NCBI RefSeq assembly: GCF_963676685.1
Contig: NC_092349.1
Coordinates: 57,147,431 to 57,211,430 of the forward strand
Reading direction: 5' to 3'
DNA: 64,000 nt
From: Mytilus edulis
Lineage: Eukaryota; Mollusca; Bivalvia; Mytilida; Mytilidae
The notes under the pieces: generated by a model
Seen by the model: only the letters and a program-made list of their open reading frames with translations
Told to the model about the DNA's origin: nothing
Database searches by the model: none
Shown: positions 10,547-19,734 of the stretch, piece by piece
How positions within the stretch are numbered: position 1 is the first letter of the stretch
How the letters are laid out: each line of letters begins with the position of its first letter
Translations under genes and position numbers: made by a program

Positions 10547-11803
10547 GTAATGTAACGTTTGTGGATCACTTGGTTCATTTATTTATTTCATTATTAGTAT
10601 TTTTAATTATTTTCCAAGAAATATTGCTTGATTTAATTTTATTACTTTCTGATTTTTTTTTTCCATTCATTAAATTTTAGTGACGTAACGAACCTTGCAT
10701 TAGCATTAAACATATTTATCCCTTCTCAACCAATCAGAAAGCTCGATTGAATTTGCAAGGATAATTTAGCTGTTGCAGATAATGTCTGCTAGAAATCAAT
10801 CTCAGCCCAGACTCCCAGGTGTATAGATGTGTAAAAGGGGAATTTTTAACCATGTGCTCGATATTTTTGGAAGTGGTCTCGGTAGGAATCACGCGCTATT
10901 TCATATACTATAATTAGTATATGAAGAAAATGTGTTTTTACAGTATTTCTTAGGTAAGAAGTCCCCCTCCTATGATTTTCATGTTTATATTTTGAGTGAC
11001 TTAAACTGGCTGGATTTGATCACGGTTTGCATTGGAGATTTAGCGGAAAACTTTGAATATTTACTTGTTGAGGCGTAATTTATATAGAAAGCGGTTTGCT
11101 GGTGAAATTATGATTTGAGTTTTGGCCGTTGGCGAATAACGAAATTCGGTTAACTGTTCAGTTGTTGACAAGGTTAAAGTTATAAATTTTATAACTTGCG
11201 GGTTAAAGCAAGTAAAAGTTTGGAGTCATTATTTGTTGACATTCACGTGAGTGAATCAAATCTATGACTTGAACTTAAGGACGGTAAATTTAAGTATTAA
11301 AACGTTAACAAGCGAAATCCATGTGCAAGCCCTGTTCAGAACGTCAGAGTGAGTCGTTAAAGAAAGTTAGATACTGAAAGAATTTATTTTTGGTCTAAGA
11401 AATCTTTTTATAGACTGCAGAAATAGACCATTGACTCGCAAAACTGTAGCTAATTAAATGTGCAGCTAATTCAAATGCGTGTTGTTTAATAAAAGTTGTA
11501 TCTTACTGAATTATTGTTTTACAGAGAAACGCCTTGTTCCTTGCCTGAATTGATCCTTCGATTAAAACTCATCCTGATTACTCCTCTTGGTATTGGTAAC
11601 AACCTAGATTTTGACACTCCCGTGAGTCTGCGATTCATGGTTACCTGATTACAGACTATTTAGTGAAACCATATTCAGTACAGAACGAGTCTTATGATGT
11701 TTTAGCTCCCCTTTAGGTGTTTATTTTCTGGTTTTATTGCTTGTATATTTGGTATATAAATGTGTTTGGAAATCCTGAACTAGTTTTGTTTGAAAAGTCT
11801 GTT
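10547..11803 (+). repeat. Long direct repeat E, right copy
   Basis: It starts 'tgtaacgtttgtgg' like the copy at 5838 and stays collinear with it to about 'gtttgaaaagtctgtt'. It carries an extra ~285 bp (10957-11238) absent from the left copy. After 11803 a short match to the head of family D ('ggtcgggtc', 'tttggtccgtcgg') follows in both places, so the real boundary may be slightly further right. Confidence 0.7.
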
Positions 11804-12498
11804 GGGGTCGGGTCGAGCTATTTACATTTGGTCCGTCGGTCTGTCTGCCCTTTATTTATTGTTTACCTCTAGGTTTATTGGAAATGTTTTAGTTTACTCT
11901 AACAAATACAGATCTATAATATAGAATTAGCGTGGGCCGGTAGTTTATATTTGAGCAATAAAAATACCTAGACATACTTATAGAGGTGCAGTATATTTCT
12001 GGACTAATTCCCAAACTATAAGGTTGGGACTGTGGTTTCTCTGGTAAACTGGTATTGCCAGATCCTGGTATATTTGGTAACAGTCCAGATTGTTATTTCA
12101 ATTGTTCATTTAGTCCTACACTAGGATAGCATGACTGCTGTCAAGGTCAAAGGTTAGGATCTTGTTGGCCCTCGGAGCAGTCTAAACCTTCTTTATTTAC
12201 CATTGGTGATGGAATCCAGAAGTCACACTTAACTGAGACTTGGAGAGTACTGAACGTCAGACATCTTGTTCCAGAACACATTTTTAAATAAATTATAAAC
12301 TGGTGGCATAGACCGGTAAAAATTATACCTAATAAAACTCTAATATATTCTAGTCGGGCATCACTATAATAGAAGTCCTAGAGCGAAAGCATAGGCTGAA
12401 CCTATCCTCGAGATAGATTAAATGAAAAGTTAGGTTGCTGTCTAGTTTATATAAAGTTTCGGTTAAGGTCGCATATAGAGTACCCTAGTTTCGTTTCA
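11804..12498. other. Intergenic, nothing recognised
   Basis: No coding exon. Beyond the short D-like head at 11805-11855 I see no repeat shared with other parts of the window. Confidence 0.4.
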
Positions 12499-12689
12499 AT
12501 ATCAAAGCAAATAAGGTCAAAGGGCGTAACTCCTTAAAACAATTGAATCGTTATTTTCAGTCGATATTAACATCTACATAGTATGTCCTTTTTATCTAAA
12601 AAGGTTTCATGGAATTCTTTTGTGTAGTTTGAGAGGAGTTGCGATGACAGGAAACAGGACTGACGAACTGACCGACTGACAGACGGTCG

Positions 12690-12723
<34 letters not shown>

Positions 12724-13442
12724 TTTTGTTGCGTGGGGTATAATTATGACTATTAAACAGCGGTATACTGCTGCTGCCTTTATTGAATTGGCAGCAACTA
12801 TTACATGTATTTAAATATTGAAAGAAGAATTATCTGCGATTTTGTTGTCTGTTCCAAAAGATTCGAAGAAAACTCGGTTTTTACCATTTAAAGGAACCAT
12901 ATGTAAAATTCACATTTCCTGTCGATATGCACATCTACATAGTATGTCCTTATTATCTACAACATTTCATGAAATTCTGTTGTGTGGTTTCAGAGGAGTT
13001 GCGATGACAAACTGTTGCAGTAGAATATCAAAGCAAATAAGTTCAAAGGGGCGTTACTCCTAGAAAAAAAATTGAATCGTTATTTTCTGTCGATATGCAC
13101 ATCTACATAGTATGTCCTTTTTATCTAAAAAGGTTTCATGAAATTCTGTTGTTTGGTTTGAGAGGAGTTGCGATGACAAGAAACAATACTGACGGACTCA
13201 CGGACGGACAGACGGATGGACAGACACAGACAGACGGACGGGTCCAAAACATTATACCCTCTGCATCTTCGTTACGTGGGGTATAATTATGACTATTGAA
13301 CAGTGGTATACTACTGCTGCCTCCATTAAATTGGCAGCAACTGTTATTGAATGAAGAATGATCTGCGATTTTGTTGTCTGTTCCAAAAGATTCTAAGAAA
13401 AATCGGTTTTTACCATTAAAAGGAACCATATGTAAAATTCAT
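12499..13442 (+). repeat. Tandemly duplicated family C repeat (two ~415-bp copies)
   Basis: Copies at 12499-12913 and 13026-13442 both run from 'atatcaaagcaaataag' to 'aaccatatgtaaaattcac'-like ends and share the core 'acatctacatagtatgtcc', the 'gttgcgatgaca' block, a 'gacagacggacggac'-type simple repeat and 'cattataccct...cgtggggtataatt'. Between them lies a third, partial core (12914-13025) that matches 5562-5655. The apparent ORFs here run through the simple repeat and are not genes. Confidence 0.8.
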
Positions 13443-13607
13443 AGTATGAGATACATATGTACATTGGTATTTTACGGAATTATATGAGAATTTGCATAAA
13501 AATATTTTATTTTTTTTTTATTTTTTCAGTCAAACCTAAAACTTTACTTTCATTTGCTACTAATAAGATTTTCTATTATTAAAATACAGTATTCTATGAT
13601 TTGCTGT

Positions 13608-14004
13608 TTAAGGATGTTCGCTCCTCTGTTTCAAAATAACAAGGTTTTTAAAAGACTATTATAAGTTGATAGAATATAAACAAAGAACTAAAAAAGCAGA
13701 AAAAAATGAAGGGTTCGTGTACTAGTTTTCGAGATATAAGCCATTGAAAATTCGGCGGGAAATAAATCTTACTAGATTTTTCATACAGTTAAGATTGGCT
13801 CCTTTTTTCTTTCAAAAACGATGAAAAAATAGCAAGGATTTTATAAGAATTTCACATATGGCTTTTTAAACTATATGTGATGAAATTATGAAATGAAAAG
13901 TAGGGGTTAATGGGCAAAATTTCTAAATGGCAATATATGGATAAAACCAGAGGATTCAGAAAATATGGCAACAATTCAAAAACAAGAGGAGCAAACATCC
14001 TTAA
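13608..14004. mobile_element. TTAA-flanked MITE (piggyBac-type target duplication)
   Basis: A 389-bp element (13612-14000) is bounded by TTAA at 13608-13611 and 14001-14004. Its ends are inverted repeats: 'ggatgttcgctcctct' on the left and 'agaggagcaaacatcc' on the right, with one mismatch. It has no coding capacity. TTAA duplications are the hallmark of piggyBac transposition, so this is most likely a non-autonomous piggyBac derivative. Confidence 0.8.
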
Positions 14005-14864
14005 GTTAGAATGAGGACGGTCAACCCGAAATACGAATAAACATATATAAGAGGTGCATTATGTAAATTTAAGGTGCTGCTTATCAATTTGATTATCAAT
14101 CAAAATTAGTTTTTTTGGCTAAGCCTAATGAGCTTTCTTTTTTTTTATCAGGAACGCTCATATATAGAAGTTAAAATATCGGACGCATATTTATAGCAAT
14201 TAACTTTTTTTAATTTCTCATTTATCTGTTTTGTTCTGTAGTTTGCATTCTGTTTTTGTTAGATACTTAGTCGAAAGTCAAGGATGACAAGATGGAGTTA
14301 GAAGGCATGATTGTGTTCAAGCTAGTAAGAATTTTTTTAATAAGAGATATGTTTGTGTATTGTGATGCTATTCACTTTCTTATTATCTTCTTTAATTAAT
14401 GTCGTTAATTTTTCTAGAGTAAAATTTTTGGAACTGATTTTTACAATGGGTTCCTTTATGCCACTTTTTGTTATTCCATTAGTATTCATATTTTATCTTA
14501 ATTAAGTATGCTAACCAAACCAGCAATCCAGCAGTTTTTTTGTCTTACTGATATAACTTTTAGCTGTGCAAACCAACCATAAGCTTGAACAAATATTATT
14601 ACATTATTATAAACTTTTTAGCATCATTATCTTTATTAATTGTTCGGCCTTTTACAAGAGCAATTATGTGATTATATCTTTGTTATGTGCATTTTCTACC
14701 AACATAATGGATCAATTGATTTTTTTAACACTAAATATCAAAATTTTGTACTGGTTTTATGTTAATGCGAGGCAATCTTTTTTTTTGTTAGTGGTAAAAG
14801 ATATGATATGACACGAAAGAGGTTTTAATGTGTAGAAGAAACCTTTCTAAGAATTTTATTACGT
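14005..14864. other. Upstream region of the VWA membrane-protein gene
   Basis: AT-rich with no repeat that I could match. It would contain the promoter and 5' UTR of the gene whose first coding exon I place at 14865. No distinct promoter element can be singled out. Confidence 0.35.
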
Positions 14865-14897
14865 ATGGAAGTTCGTTGGTTTGTTCTACTTTCTTTT
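14865..14897 (+). CDS. VWA membrane protein, exon 1 (signal peptide start)
   Basis: ATG followed by ten codons, MEVRWFVLLSF, then a consensus donor 'gtaagt' at 14898. The exon ends in phase 0. Joined to the microexon at 16448 it gives a short charged start, a hydrophobic core and a small-residue end, a textbook secretory signal. The exon was recognised by its donor and its match in phase to the later exons. A longer first exon upstream with a different start cannot be excluded. Confidence 0.6.
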
Positions 14898-15950
14898 GTA
14901 AGTACATGTATATACCTTTACAATTCCCTGGTCAAAGTGATTTTTTTAGTAATAAATTTGTTTTAATAAAGAAATAGCCAAATTGGTTTTGAGGGATAAA
15001 TTAGAAACAAAAGTGAATTTTGTTTTTATTTATTATTACTTAGTTCATGTTTACTTCCTTTTCTGTTCCATATACTTAAATGCCCGTTACATATTTTTTT
15101 CTTTATTTTTGTGTATTTATGTTTTAAAACTATTTCATTAACAGACACTGTTTGAGTTTCCTTCTTTCTTAATCATGGAAGATAACTGATACTGTCAGTG
15201 AATGTGAATCAGAAGTCTAAAAATGCTCTTTTTTACTGACACGTTTACAAAAAAAACGTTTGAAAATGATGAACACAAACATACATGTGTTCAAGTAATT
15301 GTTTTGCTTAACCTTGATCTACTTTCTTAATACAAACAAACTCTGAAACAGCGGTGAAATTGCTTTGCTAAAAAAGTCAACGTAGGGAAACATGAAACGA
15401 CGTTACCACTGGTTCGGAAATTTTAATAGACCGTTCCCTTTCTTTTTTGCATTATGCCACTGTGTTAAAATGACTATATTAGTAAAGATACAAAATCTTT
15501 ATAATTATTTCGTCTGTTGAATAAAACAGGGGTATTGGTCTTTTCTCTTTTACCACACTGATATGAGGCAGGTATTTCATGTGAAGAAGGACGAAACCAG
15601 TGATATTTCCATGATCATGTTTAAGAATAGACATGTTTTTGGAATATCATATGCTTATCTATGTGGCAAAACATTTTGGAATCATTGTTTGATAATTTCT
15701 TTTCGGTTTCGTTCTTGACTATGTACTGCAGCTATTTTTATTTGAGTGCCATTGATGGGTTTTATGTGCACGACATACGCGTGCATGAATTGGTAAATAT
15801 ATACATTTTTTTAATTGATTCATCTACTATAATGAGGACGAGTTATATACCCATGTCATTATATATCAGATCTATACTAAGACATATAAAACAAGAAGTT
15901 CAGCTAATGTATATTTTTGTTCACTTTATTTTGTTTTGTTTCTGTCTGAT

Positions 15951-16284
15951 GCACGGTCCCGTGGTGTGGTAATTAGCGCATCGGACTACAAACACAAAGG
16001 TTCCTGGTTCGATCCCTGTTCTGGCAAGACAATTGTTCGGCTCTCCCTTGACACCATTTGCGAGTATGGTCTTGAGAAATGATGATAGTCCATCGGAAGG
16101 GGACGATAAATGGCTGACCCGTGTTAAGAGAGAGCAATATATGTTGCAAGTAAAAGACACTCTTGTAGATTTCGAAAAAGAGCAGGCTAATGCCGCTACA
16201 AGGCAGCGCTAGCAACCAAAAAGTGGAAAGGAATTAATATAAGTTGTAATAACTATACATAGATATGTTTAAACTAAACTAAAC
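15951..16284 (+). mobile_element. tRNA-derived SINE
   Basis: The head is tRNA-like: an A box around 15967-15978 (tggtaattagcg) and a near-perfect B box at 16006-16016 (ggttcgatccc), the two RNA polymerase III promoter parts. A tRNA-unrelated body follows (around 'ggaaggggacgataaatggc'), and the 3' tail is a short tandem repeat of 'aaact' at about 16269-16284. It sits in intron 1 of the VWA gene in sense orientation. No autonomous partner is attached. Minus-strand ORFs across it are spurious. Confidence 0.85.
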
Positions 16285-16447
16285 GGTCATATATATTTTT
16301 TTCATTTCAATTACATCTACCTTTAAATGTGCATCTAGTGCAACAAGATCGGTACCGTGATTCTTTTTCAAACACAAATACGAACTAACTAATTTATGCG
16401 TTATTTTATGTGGCATTTTAATACAGTTTGATCTCATTGTCTTTTAG

Positions 16448-16463
16448 GTCTTCCTTGTTAGCG
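16448..16463 (+). CDS. VWA membrane protein, exon 2 (16-nt microexon)
   Basis: A polypyrimidine stretch ending 'tgtcttttag' precedes 16 nt that encode VFLVS plus one base, and then 'gtgagt' follows at 16464. It enters in phase 0 and leaves in phase 1, which fits the donor at 14897 and the acceptor at 17911. The added residues complete the hydrophobic core of the signal peptide. Microexons this small are easily missed by gene predictors. Transcript evidence would be needed for certainty. Confidence 0.55.
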
Positions 16464-17539
16464 GTGAGTACAAACTTACAGTCATTGTTACATTATTTTT
16501 TTCTAATTATTAGCCGATTTCCAATCTTTTTATTGTCAGCATGAATTCAGTTCTACGGTAATAAAGTTTACTTGTTGTCATTTGGACAGTCGACCATAAC
16601 TGATAACATTAAATTAAACCCATAAAAATAAATGTATTTGTTTGCAGAGCAACGAAAAAAAAATATAAAGTTTGTCTACATTTTGCCAAACAAAACAAAA
16701 AGATAATAATAACCAACCACTGTATTTTCGGCAGCTAACTGTCGACACCTGACGTTTTACGTGTTTTAAAATTGAAAATTGAATGTCTAGAATAGAGAAT
16801 GTATAGCAACATTTGATATAATTGTAGAATCCGTTGTTTATTTATAGTTTTTCTATCGCTGCAATTCTGCTTTGTTAAATTATGTTAACATCTTAGAGAA
16901 ACTTAGAGGAAACATCAGAATTCATTTATTGTCAGCTGTTATTGAAAAAGTCAGATGAATTAGGTACTTGCAACACATTTAGAAATGACTAGATAAGTTG
17001 TCTTTACTAATAGTGTATGTCATCAGCTTGAAGGATAACCTTATGTTATATATGACCGTTAAACCTATTGATTTTGTCTGCTACTCTAACTTTATTTTTC
17101 GCATTATTGCTATCTTTTGCTTTCAACCCGATCAATAGCCAGTGCTTCTGTATCATCATAATTCAAATGAAAAGTTTTCTCCGTAAATTAAAATATTACT
17201 TCATACATTTGGTGCATCGGGTGTGAATTTCTGGATTTACCTTCACCCAGAACGCTCATGATTAAAACGTTAAAAGCCATATATGTATGAATATTCTAAT
17301 ACTAGGAAGCCAAATTTGACTCAAAAGTATTACTTAGATACCAAAATCTACCTAACGCTGATTTTAATTTAGAGAGTATGTTTATCATTGCGTAACTATT
17401 AGTTCATAAGTTAAGAAGGTTTTGACTGTTCTCTTAATATCTTTGTATTTCATATATATACATTGTGGCACTCCAAACTTTTGGTCATGTATCTGATAAA
17501 GTTTGTTGAACAACACGTATTACTCGTACCTAAATCATA

Positions 17540-17737
17540 TCACATGTATATGAACGATGTTTATGTTTATATCTGTTTAATCTTTATTCTTGTCATGTTT
17601 TTTTTAATTCTTAGTTTCAAATGTAGTGGCAATGGGCAGGTACATATGACCATCAGTGTGTAAGACTAAGTTTCACCATCGATCTTGCATTTGGGATTGA
17701 CTTCCAAAAACAAAAACAATTTATAAATAACTTTTAC
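17540..17737 (+). pseudogene. Decayed partial copy of the VWA exon and its intron edge
   Basis: The sequence around 'gatgtttatgtttatatctg', 'cagtgtgtaagac', 'atcgatcttgc' and 'gacttcc...aaaacaaa' is a diverged copy of 17870-18025, which holds the acceptor region and the first third of the VWA exon. Codons are disrupted, the DxSxS motif is lost and the copy breaks off before the middle of the domain. It is followed directly by a Penelope-like tail. This looks like an old tandem duplication of the exon that has decayed. Confidence 0.65.
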
Positions 17738-17740
17738 GAG

Positions 17741-17855
17741 TGGTGGATTTTTTCGCTACAATTAAAACCTATTGGTGGCATTGGGCTGTTTTTCTATTCT
17801 TTGGTCGGGTTGTTGTGTCTTGACACATTTCCCGTTTAACATTCCCAATTTTATT
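17741..17855 (+). repeat. Solo 3' tail fragment of the Penelope-like element
   Basis: It shares 'ggtcgggttgttgt', 'tgacacat' and 'aacattcccaattttatt'-like text with the 3' ends of the elements at 19735 (inverted) and 24155. It lies in intron 2, between the decayed VWA copy and the intact VWA exon. Confidence 0.6.
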
Positions 17856-17911
17856 CGTGATTTTATTGAATGAAATTTATGTTTATATCTGTATCACTTT
17901 TAATTCATCAG

Positions 17912-18499
17912 GAAAGTACAGACCAGTGTGTAAGACAAAGATCGATCTTGCTTTTGTTATTGACTCCTCCGCAAGTATACGGAAGAGCGACTTCCGAAAA
18001 CAAATAAAATTTGTAAATGACTTCGTCGACTTCCTTGATGTTGGTTCAGGCGCGACACGTGTTGCTGCGGTATCTTTCAGTAATGATAAGTTCCCCCATT
18101 TTGGATTCAATGATTACACAACCAAGAAAGATGTGCTTTCTGCTATAAATTATATTCAGCATTCTAGGGGTCCCGCTACCAGGACATATCTTGCTTTAAA
18201 ATACACGCATGAACACATTTTCGCTCCTGATAATGGAGAAAGGTCTGATGTGATAGATGTTGTTATTGTCCTGACAGATGGACATAGCCAGAGAAGAATA
18301 CATACCCAAAGCGAAGCAGCGTTGATCAAAGACAGAGGAGCTTTCATATTTGCCATTGGGGTTGGAAGATATATCAGTGTCGACGAGCTAAACGAAATAT
18401 CCAGCGATCCAGATCAAAAGTTTACCATCCTAGTGTCAAGTTTCTCACAGTTAAATTCAGATGAAGTTAAGGAAATGCTATTAAAACGTGCATGTTTCG
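17912..18499 (+). CDS. VWA membrane protein, exon 3: complete von Willebrand factor A domain
   Basis: A 588-nt exon (exactly 196 codons) with acceptor 'ttcatcag' and donor 'gtaagt', phase 1 at both ends, the symmetric class used in exon shuffling. It encodes a whole VWA fold: first strand IDLAFVIDSSAS with the metal-ion site D-x-S-x-S, the threonine loop in RGPATRTYLAL, and the third metal ligand in VIVLTDG. The last strands (AFIFAIGVG) and C-terminal helix are also present. VWA domains of this type bind matrix proteins or other ligands through a divalent cation and usually act outside the cell. A cysteine pair (PVCK near the start, RACF at the end) could close the domain with a disulfide. 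All metal-site residues are intact, so this exon looks functional. Confidence 0.9.
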
Positions 18500-19094
18500 G
18501 TAAGTAAAGAAAACAAATCGATAAGAAAGACTATTTTCATTTAAGTTTGAATTATTATAACTAAAAATTGTTAGTACATCCTGTTGTTGTGCGAATATAT
18601 ATTTTACAATATATGAAAAGAATATTTAATAATTATAGTGCCTATCAATATATTGTGAGGTAGACGAAATTGATAAAAACGATCGTATCAAATTTTGATG
18701 TCCAAAAGTAGGCAGATCGGATACATTTTGACTTTATCATGTTTATTTACTGACGGCTTTTGTTTTAGATTAATTGTAACTGTAACAGCATGATAGATTT
18801 TTAAAAATGTGATTTTTTGTTGTTAAGATAAACAATAACTTAAGTTTATCTATACATACTACAATTTGCTAACATCTGTAATAAAAAAAATCGTTATTAT
18901 CGATAAGTGTCATACCAAAAACTGACTTACGTGTCCCCGTCTTTCCTCCAACAATACGGTAAGGTCCACGTTTAATGGTCGCACATATTCCTTAAATTTT
19001 GAACTGATATAAATTGAAAAACTAACAGTATATGTTTACTCACATGAAACAAAACGGGATGTGATATATAGCACGTAGAGGAATATTGACACTA
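18500..19094. other. Intron 3, first part
   Basis: AT-rich intronic sequence starting at a consensus donor. No exon or repeat recognised. Confidence 0.4.
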
Positions 19095-19280
19095 TTATCT
19101 AAAAAGGGCGACAGATACCAGAGGGACATTCAAACTCATAGATAAACAAAAAAAACTGACAACACCATGGCCAAAAAAGAAAAGACAAACAATAGTACAC
19201 AAAACACAACATAGAACATATAGACTAAGCAACACGAACCTCACCAAAACACACCCAAGAACACCTTTATCGTTTTAAAA
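19095..19280 (+). repeat. Dispersed repeat family A, copy 2
   Basis: It matches 117-290 in order and orientation: 'gggacattcaaactcata', 'aactgacaacaccatgg', 'acaatagtacacaaaacac' and 'cacgaacctcaccaaaac'. It is inside the long third intron of the VWA gene. Confidence 0.7.
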
Positions 19281-19734
19281 GACCCCATAAATTCAAAAGT
19301 ATCATTTTGTTACACCATAAGATATTTAACAGTTCAACTTTAATAGTAAATAAGCAGCCTGTTGAATCTGATTCACAGTTTGTACGATCACGGAAAATAA
19401 TTAAATTAAATTGGAATAAAAAAAAACAGACAGTCTATCCTTTGGTCTTAATAATAATATCATGGGAATTGTCAATACATTAAGAACCGATTCTGTTCAC
19501 ATTTTGGATATAGTTTTCTAAAACTAATTATAAAAACCGTTGTCATGGACGTAGAATAAATCGCAACAAAAGGGAATTTCGTATCAACAATACAAATATT
19601 TCGGACCTAATTTTTATTTCAAACCCCACGACACATTTTATCTGTTAACAAGCTCTGTTCTTCACCTGTTAATAAATTACATCAAATTTAAAAATTGCAG
19701 ATATGAAATCTTTCAAATTATAATGGCATATGGT

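Noticed and set aside
5838..11803. A standard LTR retrotransposon with 5' and 3' LTRs
   Set aside because: The direct repeats are similar, but no gag, RT, integrase or primer site lies between them, and the ends are not clearly defined; kept only as direct repeats.
13136..13429. 97-codon minus-strand ORF with a CVCPSVCPSV-like stretch
   Set aside because: It translates the 'gacagacggacggac' simple repeat in family C.
15951..16023. A functional tRNA gene
   Set aside because: Pol III boxes are present, but the cloverleaf is not intact and a SINE body and repeat tail follow.
15921..16215. Two overlapping minus-strand ORFs
   Set aside because: They lie across the tRNA-derived SINE and are antisense read-through.
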